From contig CACZOA010000009.1 of assembly GCA_902782665.1 (NCBI GenBank), positions 62,001-126,000 of the forward strand: 64,000 nt of DNA, in the 5' to 3' direction. The translations under genes were made by a program, and so were the position numbers. Shown here piece by piece: positions 8,609 through 17,149 of this stretch. Each line of letters starts with the position of its first letter. Position 1 is the first letter of the stretch. This DNA is from an uncultured Bacteroidales bacterium (GTDB lineage: Bacteria > Bacteroidota > Bacteroidia > Bacteroidales > Paludibacteraceae). Under the pieces are notes generated by a model. It was not told where the DNA came from, made no database searches, and saw nothing but the letters and a program-made list of their open reading frames with translations.

Positions 8609-9733
8609 CTAAATGATTTCCCTGTATATCTCAAAAATCTCTTTTGCACATTGTTCTTCAGAGAATCGTTTGGCATATTCTTTTCCGTCGACAATCATTT
8701 TCGCTCTCAAATCAGGATCTGTCAAGACGCGATTGATGGCATCCGACATCTCTTTGTCGTTAGTCGGGTCGACATAGATAGACGATGCTCCCCCAGCCTC
8801 TTCCAAACAAGAGCCAGTAGCCGCAATGACAGGCACACCAACATTCAAAGCCTCAACAATCGGGATTCCAAAACCTTCGTAGAAAGATGGATAAACGAAT
8901 ACTTCCGCTTGGGCATACACCGCTGGCAAATCCTTGAAATCAATGCCTGAGATGATTTTTATCCTCGCGTCTAAACCATTTTTCTTCACATATTCATCGA
9001 TCTTTTCTGCATACTTAGTGCGTCTGCCAACAATCACAAGCGACACAGATGCGTCTACATCCTTCAATGCTCTGACGATCTGCAATGCATTCTTACGTGT
9101 CTCAATACTTCCCACATTCAGTATATATCTTTCGGGAAGATCATATTTTTGTGCGACGCGGATTTTCTCGTCTTCACTTATCTCTTTTGCAAACTGGGCA
9201 TCGCAACCCTGATAAACCACCCTGATTTTTTCTGCATCAATATGATACAGCTCCACGATATCCTTTTTTGTGCGTTCACTCACAGCAATCACAACATCTG
9301 AATTCTCTGCTGCTTTACGGAATTTATAATCGTAAATTTTACGGTCGATGAAATTATAGCATTCCGGCATTCTGCGGAAGATAAGGTCGTGAATCGTCAC
9401 CACACTTTTCATCTTGCTCTTGGCGATATTGAGAGGCAATTCATTGCTGAGACCATGGAAGATTACCGCACCATCTTTTTCCGCATCCTGAGTCATCCCA
9501 AACGTACGCCACACACTTGCGAAAATGGAACAGTTGATCACAAGAGAGATCTGTGGAGCAAAAGTGTCTATGATTCTCTGCATCCACGCATTCATCCTAC
9601 CTTTGGGAGAATAAACAATGAATTTGTCGTTGGCATCTGCATGTTTGCACAATGATTCCAACACATATCGGCTATAATTGCCGAGTCCTGTTCCATTTTT
9701 TACGGCTCTTTTGCCATCGAACGCAATTTTCAT
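8609..9733 (-). CDS. Glycosyltransferase family 4 (GT-B fold)
   Basis: 374 residues from the ATG complement at 9733 (MKIAFDGKRAVKNGTGLGNYSR). The frame stays open to 9928, but that extension runs antisense through tRNA-Leu and begins with a low-quality peptide, so it is rejected. The N-terminal half shows the glycine-rich acceptor-side motif GTGLGNYSR. The C-terminal half shows the GT4 donor-binding signature EGFGIPIVEALNVGVPVIA preceded by YILNVGSIETRKN. GT4 enzymes are retaining transferases that use a nucleotide-sugar donor, commonly in surface polysaccharide or LPS assembly at the cytoplasmic membrane. No glycan cluster surrounds it, so donor and acceptor are unknown. Confidence 0.88.
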   Translation of the reverse strand: MKIAFDGKRAVKNGTGLGNYSRYVLESLCKHADANDKFIVYSPKGRMNAWMQRIIDTFAPQISLVINCSIFASVWRTFGMTQDAEKDGAVIFHGLSNELPLNIAKSKMKSVVTIHDLIFRRMPECYNFIDRKIYDYKFRKAAENSDVVIAVSERTKKDIVELYHIDAEKIRVVYQGCDAQFAKEISEDEKIRVAQKYDLPERYILNVGSIETRKNALQIVRALKDVDASVSLVIVGRRTKYAEKIDEYVKKNGLDARIKIISGIDFKDLPAVYAQAEVFVYPSFYEGFGIPIVEALNVGVPVIAATGSCLEEAGGASSIYVDPTNDKEMSDAINRVLTDPDLRAKMIVDGKEYAKRFSEEQCAKEIFEIYREII

Positions 9734-9816
9734 TCTAAAAGAGTTGCTTTTTTTATTAAAACTTGCGAAATTCGCATCGTTTTTGGTTAGGGCAATTTTA
9801 ACTCCTACCCCAAAAT

Positions 9817-9899
9817 GCCCAAGTGGCGAAATGGTAGACGCGCTGCTTTCAGGTGGCAGTGGTCGCAAGGCTGTGCAGGTTCGAGTCCTGTCTTGGGCA
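9817..9899 (+). tRNA. tRNA-Leu (anticodon CAG)
   Basis: An 83-nt class II tRNA. The acceptor stem GCCCAAG (9817-9823) pairs with CTTGGGC (9892-9898), followed by discriminator A and no encoded CCA. The D-arm contains TGGCGAAATGGTAGACGC. The anticodon loop TTCAGGT gives CAG for CUG codons. A long variable arm follows, then the T-loop TTCGAGT. A terminator at 9925-9951 lies just downstream. Confidence 0.95.
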
Positions 9900-9924
9900 C
9901 AGCAAAAGTATAAAAACAAAACGA

Positions 9925-9951
9925 GCATCGGAGATTTCCGATGCTTTTTTT
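9925..9951 (+). terminator. Terminator after tRNA-Leu
   Basis: A perfect 8-bp stem (GCATCGGA/TCCGATGC, loop GATT) is followed by seven T residues, 25 nt after the tRNA. Confidence 0.9.
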
Positions 9952-9990
9952 ATGATTTATGCCACGATTATACAATGTTGATTCATGAAA

Positions 9991-10016
9991 AAGAGACGCA
10001 CGACCGTGCGTCTCTT
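9991..10016 (-). terminator. GAGACG-family hairpin, terminator of the thioredoxin-fold lipoprotein gene
   Basis: A perfect 12-bp inverted repeat (AAGAGACGCACG / CGTGCGTCTCTT, loop AC) starts 12 nt after the minus-strand gene ends, and its 3' arm runs into a T tract on the minus strand. It belongs to a family of GAGACG/CGTCTC hairpins that recurs through the window. Confidence 0.75.
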
Positions 10017-10027
10017 ACATATAATTA

Positions 10028-11149
10028 TTAAAATTTGTATCCGATAAATGGAACGTTTTTGCCAACGATGTTTCCTCGTTTATTGAAAAGGAATACTGAT
10101 GGTGTGACTTCAAGATCGTATGTCAACGCACTTTTACCATCCACATCATTCACACATATCCATGGATAGTGTGCTGCCATTTTATCGAATTCCTTGACAT
10201 CTTGATCAAAACTGACATGATAAATCTCAATATCCGGATTCGATATATAATACGACTTTATTCTTTCCAAAACTTCATGATCCATCTTCCTTAGATTCCA
10301 GAAAAGCAAGATCACGTTCTTATTTTTGATACTGTTAAGACTGACTCTGTTATGCTTGGCATTAGGAAGATTCAAATCCACAAATGTGGCTTTCTCAGAA
10401 AACAACATATCGTCGCCAACTTTTTTATTGATTTTATTAACCTGTTCTCTTGCTAATTTTTCAAGCAAAGAATTGGAATATACATTGCCATGACGAACAA
10501 TATCCCATCTGTTTGCCACAACAGCAAGCATAAGAAGATCATCTTCGTCCTTAAAATCGTATGGCTCGATTCCGTAAATCAATTTGGAAGTGATTGCATA
10601 ATATGCCGCTGGAGAAACGGGATTTTCTTTTACTATAGAATCTGCGATCTTTCTGTATCGCATCACACGGTTGTAGATCAAATTTTTAATCAATTCTTTC
10701 TTCTCCGGAGATCTGTCGAACGCCAACATAAGCGTATTTATATAGTCATTTGTCGCTCTTAATTGCTGGCTTAATTTACATACTTCGATTGCATAATCGT
10801 CACCAGTAAGAGTCAATTCTCCATGTGTGCCTTCCATGAAATCTATCTTTTCCGTAGAATCAGCACAAAAAGCTCCATACATAGAATCTACTCTCACCTG
10901 GAAGAATGCCATTCTCTTCACCGGCTTAAGAGATATATTAAAACTTCCATCATTCGCCACAACAGCGGAATCTAAACAAATAGGGACAGAAGATGTTATA
11001 CTATCAACATATACCATCTTACCTGCAGCATCTGGTAATACGCCGCATACCGTTAGCGTTTTTTCTTTCTGACACGAAACATAAATCAACGTCAAGAAAA
11101 CAAAGGTAAATAATTTAAAAATTCTAGCAGCAATTTTCATAGGTTTCAT
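10028..11149 (-). CDS. Thioredoxin-fold lipoprotein (TlpA/DUF4369-like) without CXXC
   Basis: 373 residues with a lipoprotein signal ending in YVSC (Cys26); translation may begin at Met1 or Met4. The N-terminal half resembles the DUF4369-type beta domain common before TlpA modules (GKMVYVDSITSS...CLDSAVVANDGSFNISL). The C-terminal half is an AhpC/TlpA thioredoxin fold: LPNAKHNRVSLNSIKNKNVILLFWNLRKMDHEVL, then YHVSFDQD and VTPSVFLFNKRGNIVGKN. Where redox-active relatives have WCxxC after the FW strand, this one has NLRKMD, so it cannot do dithiol chemistry. The cis-Pro loop (TPSVF) is kept. A binding or structural role in the periplasm is possible; the function is unknown. Confidence 0.8.
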   Translation of the reverse strand: MKPMKIAARIFKLFTFVFLTLIYVSCQKEKTLTVCGVLPDAAGKMVYVDSITSSVPICLDSAVVANDGSFNISLKPVKRMAFFQVRVDSMYGAFCADSTEKIDFMEGTHGELTLTGDDYAIEVCKLSQQLRATNDYINTLMLAFDRSPEKKELIKNLIYNRVMRYRKIADSIVKENPVSPAAYYAITSKLIYGIEPYDFKDEDDLLMLAVVANRWDIVRHGNVYSNSLLEKLAREQVNKINKKVGDDMLFSEKATFVDLNLPNAKHNRVSLNSIKNKNVILLFWNLRKMDHEVLERIKSYYISNPDIEIYHVSFDQDVKEFDKMAAHYPWICVNDVDGKSALTYDLEVTPSVFLFNKRGNIVGKNVPFIGYKF

Positions 11150-11250
11150 TTTTATGGGACTCTCATAAATCGCCTTAAATCTTAAGATCCTCCTAAAATC
11201 TCAAAACCAGAATTGATAATAAGTCCCTTTTAATCCTTTTAACTTGTCTC

Positions 11251-11281
11251 CAAAAATAAAAAACATTTGTATTATATCAAA
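11251..11281 (-). promoter_or_regulatory. Bacteroidota promoter of the thioredoxin-fold lipoprotein gene
   Basis: On the minus strand, TTTG (11278-11281) and TATTTTTG (11251-11258) are separated by 19 bp, an exact match to the TTTG-N19/21-TAnnTTTG consensus. This predicts a leader of about 95 nt. Confidence 0.65.
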
Positions 11282-11315
11282 ATAAAACATTATTTTTTTA
11301 TAGAAACAAAAGCAT

Positions 11316-11323
11316 TATTTTTG
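11316..11323 (+). promoter_or_regulatory. -7 promoter element of the NSS symporter gene
   Basis: TATTTTTG matches TAnnTTTG, 43 nt before the ATG at 11367. The -33 box is not clear. Confidence 0.45.
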
Positions 11324-11366
11324 TAGCGAACTACATTTATACTGAAAAATCAAAGAAAAGACAGAA

Positions 11367-13178
11367 ATGGATCAACAGACTCAAGCGTGGGGTTCTCGAA
11401 TCGGACTGATTCTTGCCATGGCTGGCAATGCTGTCGGGTTAGGCAATTTTTTACGTTTTCCTATTCAGGCTGTTCAGAATGGCGGTGGTGCTTTCATCAT
11501 CCCATATCTTATATCATTCTTCCTTCTTGGTCTGCCACTCCTCTTTATTGAGTGGAGTACAGGAAAGCTAGGAGGAATGTCGGGGCATCACTCCCCTCCT
11601 ATGATTCTCCAATCAGCGCACCGTCATCCTATATGGAAATATTTCGGATCAATGGGTATTTTCTGTAGCACTCTCATCTGCGCTTATTACGTTTACATTG
11701 AGAGTTGGACATTGTCGTATGCCATCCATTCTGTATGCGGCACATTCATGGGAATGTCGGAAACAGAGGTGGCTAGTTTCTTCGGCAAATACCTCGATCT
11801 TGGAGTTTCCACTTCATTCCTTCCCCACGACACTATGATATGCTTCCTGGTGTGCATCATATTCAATGTATGGATTCTTGCCAAAGGTATCAAGGATGGA
11901 ATTGAGAAGGTAGCGAAGATAGCGATGCCTATGCTGTTGCTTTTCGGAATATTCCTTGTTGTAAGAGCGTACACTCTTGATAAAGGCGACGCGGGTGCGA
12001 CTTTCGGAAGCATGGATGGATTCAACTATCTGTGGAATCCACAATTTGACTCTCTGACCAACCCTAAGGTTTGGCTTGCTGCCGGCGGACAGGTATTCTT
12101 CACTATGTCGCTCGGAATGGGTTGTATACAGTGTTATGCTTCATATATCAAAAAGCATGATGATATAGTGTTGAACTCGCTCACTGCCGGATTCACAAAT
12201 GAGTTCACAGAGGTAGTCCTCGGTAGTGCGATCATTTTCCCGATTGCAGTAGGATATTTTGGCGTGCCAGCTGTGCTTGAGATGACCCAGTCTGGAGGAT
12301 TCAGTCTCGGATTCAAAACGCTTCCATACCTGTTTTCTCAGTGGGGACCAGTGCTTTCCGCATTGGCTGGACTTGCGTTCTTCGGATTACTTTTCTTCTC
12401 TGCTGTGACATCGTCACTCGCTATTTCCACCCCTTTGGTAACTTTCTTTACAGATAGCTACAAATGGAGTCAGAAGAAAGCATCATGGATATATGGAGTG
12501 ATCTTGTTCTTCCTTGCTTTGCCGACAGTATTGTTTTTCGACAAAGGAGTCTTCGATCAGTACGACTTCTGGGCTGGCACTTTCGCTCTCTTCTTCTTCG
12601 GTATGATCGAGACAATCATGTTCTCTTGGGTGATGGGATTGGATAAAGGTTGGCGTATAATCCACTACGGAGCAGAAATGCAGTTGCCAATAATCTTCAA
12701 ATATATCCTAAGATATGTCACACCGGTAATGATGATCCTCATCTTTGTCACTGCGCTTATCAAGCCTAAGAATGACGACTGGAGTCAGATATCATTGTCT
12801 GGTTGGGAGGTCGACAATTCGTCGATTATCGGAGAGTTGACACATAAAGGAATAGGAGCAAACTCATCATGGGTGTCAAACTTCTACTATTCCGACTATA
12901 CAGGTCAAGTGACAGGAGTGACTGACAATGCTGTGGAGATCAATTGTGGAGAGGCAGTCAAAACAGTGTCATTGCCGGAAGGAACAATACCTGTGGTAAA
13001 AGTCGGAGATAATGTGGAACCGGGTTCCGCACTCAGCGAAGGCACCGTCTACAACGACGTGATGTATGTCGACATAACACGAATATCATTATTGCTTTGT
13101 CTTGTGGCACTTTGCGTTATGATATACTTCGTGGACAAGAAAAACAAACAACAACAAATAAGGATAGAGGAGGATTAA
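11367..13178 (+). CDS. Sodium:neurotransmitter symporter family (NSS/SNF) transporter
   Basis: 603 residues; the N-terminus has the hallmark NSS motif WGSRIGLILAMAGNAVGLGNFLRFP with the Na+/substrate-site glycines and the unwound TM1. About 12 membrane segments follow (GGAFIIPYLISFFLLGLPLLFIEW, the Na+-site region TAGFTNEFTEVVLG). NSS proteins co-import amino acids with Na+. An extra stretch of about 105 residues (about 465-570) sits before the last TM helix. It is hydrophilic and contains VKVGDNVEPGSALSEG, reminiscent of lipoyl-like or hybrid beta folds. The stop codon is embedded in the Shine-Dalgarno region of a 35-codon gene, suggesting a two-component transporter. The substrate is unknown. 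Confidence 0.92.
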   Translation: MDQQTQAWGSRIGLILAMAGNAVGLGNFLRFPIQAVQNGGGAFIIPYLISFFLLGLPLLFIEWSTGKLGGMSGHHSPPMILQSAHRHPIWKYFGSMGIFCSTLICAYYVYIESWTLSYAIHSVCGTFMGMSETEVASFFGKYLDLGVSTSFLPHDTMICFLVCIIFNVWILAKGIKDGIEKVAKIAMPMLLLFGIFLVVRAYTLDKGDAGATFGSMDGFNYLWNPQFDSLTNPKVWLAAGGQVFFTMSLGMGCIQCYASYIKKHDDIVLNSLTAGFTNEFTEVVLGSAIIFPIAVGYFGVPAVLEMTQSGGFSLGFKTLPYLFSQWGPVLSALAGLAFFGLLFFSAVTSSLAISTPLVTFFTDSYKWSQKKASWIYGVILFFLALPTVLFFDKGVFDQYDFWAGTFALFFFGMIETIMFSWVMGLDKGWRIIHYGAEMQLPIIFKYILRYVTPVMMILIFVTALIKPKNDDWSQISLSGWEVDNSSIIGELTHKGIGANSSWVSNFYYSDYTGQVTGVTDNAVEINCGEAVKTVSLPEGTIPVVKVGDNVEPGSALSEGTVYNDVMYVDITRISLLLCLVALCVMIYFVDKKNKQQQIRIEED

Positions 13179-13182
13179 AATT

Positions 13183-13290
13183 ATGAGTGGAGACGCATTA
13201 GCAATGTTGCTTTTGGTACAGGTGCCAATCGCTGCAATCACGATATATTTATATGTCAAGGTTTTGAAGAGCAAGAAACCGGGAGCATAA
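13183..13290 (+). CDS. Small single-pass membrane protein partnering the NSS symporter (MetS-like)
   Basis: 35 codons from ATG 13183, starting 4 nt after the symporter stop. The Shine-Dalgarno AGGAGGA lies just before that stop, so translation is probably coupled. The peptide starts MSGDALAMLLLVQVPIA, has one hydrophobic helix (about residues 5-25) and ends in a basic tail (KVLKSKKPG), predicting N-out/C-in topology. In actinobacteria the NSS carrier MetP needs a comparable small subunit, MetS. The position, size and topology here suggest the same relationship, but no close sequence similarity is claimed. A terminator follows at 13307-13338. Confidence 0.75.
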   Translation: MSGDALAMLLLVQVPIAAITIYLYVKVLKSKKPGA

Positions 13291-13306
13291 CAAATCACAA
13301 AAAACA

Positions 13307-13338
13307 AAGGGATGTGTTTCTTTACAAACACATCCCTT
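13307..13338. terminator. Bidirectional terminator between symporter unit and DUF1893 operon
   Basis: AAGGGATGTGTTT pairs perfectly with AAACACATCCCTT (13 bp, loop CTTTAC or shorter). It lies between convergent units with A/T-rich flanks on both sides. Confidence 0.85.
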
Positions 13339-13364
13339 AAATATAAAACGTGGTCAATTAGTTC

Positions 13365-13751
13365 CTACACTGAGTATTCGTCGTTGAAGAAAGAGCTTAT
13401 TTTCTTGATACCTTCCTCAGCATCAAATGTCTCTCTAAGAAGATTTTCAATCGGACATTGCCCGTCGTTTTTGCGGTTGATTATCATTGGCACAATCTGT
13501 TTTGGGCAGACGGGAATGCCTGCCTTCTGCAACATGTCAAGCCCGGATCTACTGATCACATCCACATTCAAATGCTTAATTCCACCACAAATCAGGAAAC
13601 AAGCAGCACCTTTGCCGATGATGATGTCTGTCACCGTCGCACCACGCAACACCTCACGTCGCTCTTTATATATGCGACGAAGAGCCTTGATGCCCATCTC
13701 GTTGGCTGTGATGGTTTCTCCTGAAGCTGTTACGATTGTCAGTTTATCCAT
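13365..13751 (-). CDS. DUF1893 domain protein
   Basis: 128 residues matching the DUF1893 pattern: DKLTIVTASGETI, RGATVTDIIIGKGAACFLICGGIKHLNVDVISRSGLDML, then VPMIINRKNDGQCPIENLL. The fold is related to nucleic-acid-deaminase or Fe-S-linked small domains in some analyses, but the biochemical role is not established. The conserved Cys residues (CFLICGG, PVCPKQ, GQCPIE) fit a metal or Fe-S association. It is the last gene of a three-gene minus-strand operon with an Fe-S aldo/keto reductase (10 nt upstream) and a polyferredoxin membrane protein. The context suggests a redox function. Confidence 0.82.
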   Translation of the reverse strand: MDKLTIVTASGETITANEMGIKALRRIYKERREVLRGATVTDIIIGKGAACFLICGGIKHLNVDVISRSGLDMLQKAGIPVCPKQIVPMIINRKNDGQCPIENLLRETFDAEEGIKKISSFFNDEYSV

Positions 13752-13761
13752 GCGTCGACTT

Positions 13762-15156
13762 TTAATCCATAGATTGTTTCAAACTCTCCACATATTTGTC
13801 TATTCTCTGCATCTCTGCAGGAATCTTGATTCCCTGCGGACAATGACTCACACAGGCTCCACATCCTATACAGTGGTCTGCCTGGCGTAGCTTAGACACA
13901 GCACGGTCGTAACCCATAAGGAATGCACGACGAGCTTTCACATAGTTCTCATCCTGATTGCTGACAGAGACGTTACCCTCATTGATACATTTGTTATAGT
14001 GCTGGAAGATACCAGGAATATTCACACCATAAGGACATGGCATACAGTACTGGCATCCCGTACATGGCACACTTGGGTATCTCAGCATCGCCTGAGCCAC
14101 CTCTTCAAGCAAAGCAAGTTCCTCCTCGGTGCATGGCTCCACAGAAGAATATGTGTCAATATTTTCCTTGACATTCTCCATATAAGTCATTCCGCTCAAC
14201 ACAGTAAGTACATTAGGGAATGATCCTAGATAACGCAACGCCCATTTAGCGATTGAGTCTTCTGGACGGTGTGCTTTCAGTTTGGCTGCAATAAAACTCA
14301 ATGTGCTTGCCAAACGTCCGCCAAGTAATGGCTCCATGATGATGGCAGGAATATTACGTTTCTCCAGCTCAGCGTAGAGGTATTCTGCGTTTGTATTGTT
14401 TGGATTGACCTCCTTGGCATGCAACCAGTCGACATAATTCATCTGAATCTGCACGAAATCCCACTTGCATTTGTCGTGCATGGCAAGAGCACGGTCGAAG
14501 ATAGCGATGTCACCATGGTAAGAGAATCCAAGATGACGGATTTTGCCTTTCGCTCTCTCTTCAAGAAGAAAGTCAAGAATGCCATTTTCAATGTATCTCT
14601 TCTCAAAAGTCTGAGTCGAATTATACTCTCCAGACGTACCTCCAATTGAATGGAGAAGCATATAATCGATAGTGTCCACCTGAAGTTCCTTGAAGGAGTT
14701 GCGATACATCTCTATCGATTTTTCCCTGCTCCAATATTCCTGTGCAAAATTCGAGAGCTTAGTGGCGATAAGGAATTTCTCTCTCGGAATACGTTTCAAA
14801 GCTATACCCATGTGGTGTTCACTTCTTCCCTGGCAATAAACTGGAGATGTGTCAAAGTAATTGATTCCATGCTCTATCGCATAATCCACATGAGCGTTCA
14901 ACTCTTCCTGATCTATCTCGATATCTTTCTGCTCTCTTGCACTTCCATGTTGCACGGTAGGAAGACGCATACAGCCATAGCCCAGCAACGACACTTTGTC
15001 GCCAGATGTCGGCACAGTACGGTATGTCATCTCACCTGTAGGTTTCTTGCTTTCCGTTCCGATTATCTCCTTCGTCTTTTCAGCAGGAGTACACGCAGCC
15101 AATCCCATAGTGGCAGTGGCAGCCGACAAACGTTTAAGAAAATCTCTGCGATCCAT
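13762..15156 (-). CDS. Fe-S aldo/keto reductase with Tat-like/lipoprotein signal
   Basis: 464 residues from ATG 15156 (MDRRDFLKRLSAATATMGLAACT). This start gives a twin-arginine signal (RRDFLKR) and a lipobox (LAAC), whereas the in-frame ATG at 15201 adds an unlikely 15-residue leader. Residues about 45-330 form an AKR barrel (DTSPVYCQGRSEHHMGIAL, FLIATKLSNF, DYMLLHSIGG, GFSYHGD). The C-terminal region carries two 4Fe-4S motifs, CTGCQYCMPCPYG and CIGCGACVSHCPQG. Fe-S AKRs are abundant in anaerobes, with mostly unknown substrates. Tat export would carry a folded Fe-S protein to the periplasmic face, next to the membrane ferredoxin encoded 48 nt upstream. Confidence 0.87.
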   Translation of the reverse strand: MDRRDFLKRLSAATATMGLAACTPAEKTKEIIGTESKKPTGEMTYRTVPTSGDKVSLLGYGCMRLPTVQHGSAREQKDIEIDQEELNAHVDYAIEHGINYFDTSPVYCQGRSEHHMGIALKRIPREKFLIATKLSNFAQEYWSREKSIEMYRNSFKELQVDTIDYMLLHSIGGTSGEYNSTQTFEKRYIENGILDFLLEERAKGKIRHLGFSYHGDIAIFDRALAMHDKCKWDFVQIQMNYVDWLHAKEVNPNNTNAEYLYAELEKRNIPAIIMEPLLGGRLASTLSFIAAKLKAHRPEDSIAKWALRYLGSFPNVLTVLSGMTYMENVKENIDTYSSVEPCTEEELALLEEVAQAMLRYPSVPCTGCQYCMPCPYGVNIPGIFQHYNKCINEGNVSVSNQDENYVKARRAFLMGYDRAVSKLRQADHCIGCGACVSHCPQGIKIPAEMQRIDKYVESLKQSMD

Positions 15157-15204
15157 ATATTGTGTTGTCTTTTTCAAATTACAAATAGGGAAAGATCCCA
15201 ATAC

Positions 15205-16758
15205 TTAATCTATTCTGTGTACACGGTGACCCTCCACGTAGATAGCGCTGTATGGCGATGAAGGACACAGATTTTCACATGCGCCACATCCGATGCATCT
15301 TTGTGAATCTATCACCGGCATTTTTGGAGACGTCTCGTCGCCAATGACAGATGGTGCCATCGTGATTGCTCCAACCGGACAGTGGCGGGCACAGTTGCCG
15401 CACGACACGCCTTTCTTCAAAGAGATACAATTGTCGGCGATAAACACTGCATGGCCGACATGTGTAGCACTCTTCTCTGCAAGATCTGCAAGAGAGATAG
15501 CTCCTGTCGGACAAACGTCGCTGCAACGCTTACATTCAGGTCGGCAATAGCCTTTTTCAAAACTCATCACTGGGGTCAGCAAGGAATCAAGTTCCTCACT
15601 TGGACGAAGCACTTCATTAGGACATGCCGTGATACAAAGTCCGCAAGAAGTACATACATCTTTAATATGTCTATACGATTTACTTCCAGGAGGTGTGATT
15701 CTATCCGTACGTACTGGTTCCTTCTTTTCTGTGATTTCAGCCAAACCACCGTCGAATGTCTTTGCCATACTCTTAGTCATGGCACTTCCAACAACAAGTG
15801 CTCCGACTGTCAGGAATGCTCGTTTTGATTCATCCGTTGCGACGGTAGCATTCACGTCTTCCTTAGCCTTCTTCGCAAATCTATCCTTGATTCTCTTTAT
15901 AATATTAGGAGTCTTGTCTTTGTCTGATGATGTTGAGAAAGAAATAGCCCCCTTGCTACATGCGGAGATGCAATTCATACAGTCGACACATCTTGAAGAA
16001 TCGACTTTTCCATTTTTAGAGTCGATACATGAAGCCTTACATTTTCTTGCACAAAGACCACATTTCACACATTTGTCATGGTCGATGACTGGTTTAACCA
16101 CTGAGTTTTCAGCAAAGATGGAAAGAATTGTGCCGACAGGACAGATAGTATTACAATATGTACGACCACCACGGAATGCTAAAATAGCGATAAGCACAAG
16201 TGAGAATAGAGCGACTCCTAACATCACATATGAATAGTTTAACGCGGCAGGCATCGCAAATGTATAATCGCCGGCAGCCTCAGACGATGCGGCAAGATAC
16301 TCTGCAATGAGTCTGCCCACTGGAGCGAGAAGAGTGGTCGCCATACGTCCGAAGATACTGTATGGTTCAAGCAAACCTACTATCGGATATGCACAGATCA
16401 AATAAGATGCGATAAACAACACAGCTATTATCAATCGCATCCAAAGTTTCTCCTCACTATAAGAATACTTGATTTTCTGTTTTTTTGTCAATCTGCCAAG
16501 TCGTGCGACGATATCCTGAAAAATACCAAGCGGACAAATCACCGAGCAGTATATTCTTCCGAACAGTTTAGTCACAACCAACGTCGACACAAACGCCGCA
16601 ATCAGACCTGCGGAAATAGAAGGAAAGAATTGGATGTCGACAGTCCAACCCAAATAATGCCTGGCTATACCAGTGGTGTCGCAGAAGAGAGTGATAATAG
16701 AAAGCATCATCACCACTGCACAAACCACACGTGCATATTTCAAAAATTTGCTTTTCAT
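15205..16758 (-). CDS. Membrane polyferredoxin (NapH/NosR-like 4Fe-4S protein)
   Basis: 517 residues. The N-terminal membrane region has several TM helices and the NapH/NosR-type CxxxCP motifs YCSVICPLG and YCNTICPVG. Ferredoxin-type clusters follow: CVKCGLCARKC, CVDCMNCISAC, CTSCGLCITAC, CRPECKRCSDVCP, CGNCARHCP and CIGCGACENLCP. There is a further hydrophobic segment in the middle (AFLTVGALVVGSAM, preceded by charged residues). Such proteins carry electrons across or along the cytoplasmic membrane. As the first gene of the operon it probably delivers electrons to the exported Fe-S aldo/keto reductase; that pairing is inferred from gene order only. The donor, such as quinol or a flavoprotein, is not encoded nearby. 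Confidence 0.88.
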   Translation of the reverse strand: MKSKFLKYARVVCAVVMMLSIITLFCDTTGIARHYLGWTVDIQFFPSISAGLIAAFVSTLVVTKLFGRIYCSVICPLGIFQDIVARLGRLTKKQKIKYSYSEEKLWMRLIIAVLFIASYLICAYPIVGLLEPYSIFGRMATTLLAPVGRLIAEYLAASSEAAGDYTFAMPAALNYSYVMLGVALFSLVLIAILAFRGGRTYCNTICPVGTILSIFAENSVVKPVIDHDKCVKCGLCARKCKASCIDSKNGKVDSSRCVDCMNCISACSKGAISFSTSSDKDKTPNIIKRIKDRFAKKAKEDVNATVATDESKRAFLTVGALVVGSAMTKSMAKTFDGGLAEITEKKEPVRTDRITPPGSKSYRHIKDVCTSCGLCITACPNEVLRPSEELDSLLTPVMSFEKGYCRPECKRCSDVCPTGAISLADLAEKSATHVGHAVFIADNCISLKKGVSCGNCARHCPVGAITMAPSVIGDETSPKMPVIDSQRCIGCGACENLCPSSPYSAIYVEGHRVHRID

Positions 16759-16780
16759 CTTAATTTTTTAGTTATATGGG

Positions 16781-16788
16781 CAAATTTA
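16781..16788 (-). promoter_or_regulatory. -7 promoter element of the polyferredoxin operon
   Basis: The minus strand reads TAAATTTG, matching TAnnTTTG, 23 nt upstream of the start codon at 16758. A -33 TTTG at proper spacing is not evident. Confidence 0.45.
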
Positions 16789-17082
16789 ATTATTTTCGAA
16801 AAACAATACCCATTAGTCGGTAAAAAACTTTGTTTTATCGGCAAAATATCGGACATTTATTTTAATATCCATTTCCCAAAAGGAATAATTTATATTTTGC
16901 CATAAAATTTTAAGTGTCAATTTAAATGTTTGTCAAATATATAAAATGCCATTCTAAATATCTGACATGACGATGGAAAGTTTTTGCAAAACTTATAAAC
17001 TGATTTCATTGTTTTTTTATTTCTCATTTACTTTTTTCCTTAAAATGGTACTTTTGAACACGTTGATTTTGTTTAAAGTAAA

Positions 17083-17090
17083 TATATTTG
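17083..17090 (+). promoter_or_regulatory. -7 promoter element of the GH43-GH30 gene
   Basis: TATATTTG matches the Bacteroidota -7 consensus, 60 nt before the preferred ATG at 17150. A TTG-containing stretch about 17 bp upstream may act as a -33 box. Confidence 0.5.
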
Positions 17091-17149
17091 TGGCATACTA
17101 ATAACACAAGACGGGAATGTTTTCCGTCTTTACTGAAAAATTACTTTCT

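Larger units (their letters stand above)
16759..17149. other. Divergent A/T-rich intergenic region
   Basis: About 390 bp between the Fe-S operon (minus) and the GH43-GH30 gene (plus). It holds a minus-strand promoter element near 16781 and a plus-strand one at 17083-17090. No RNA gene, convincing long inverted repeat or additional ORF was seen. Confidence 0.6.

Noticed and set aside
9734-9928. Extension of the glycosyltransferase frame up to 9928
   Set aside because: It is antisense to tRNA-Leu and yields a tRNA-derived nonsense peptide; the GT4 fold starts at the ATG at 9733.
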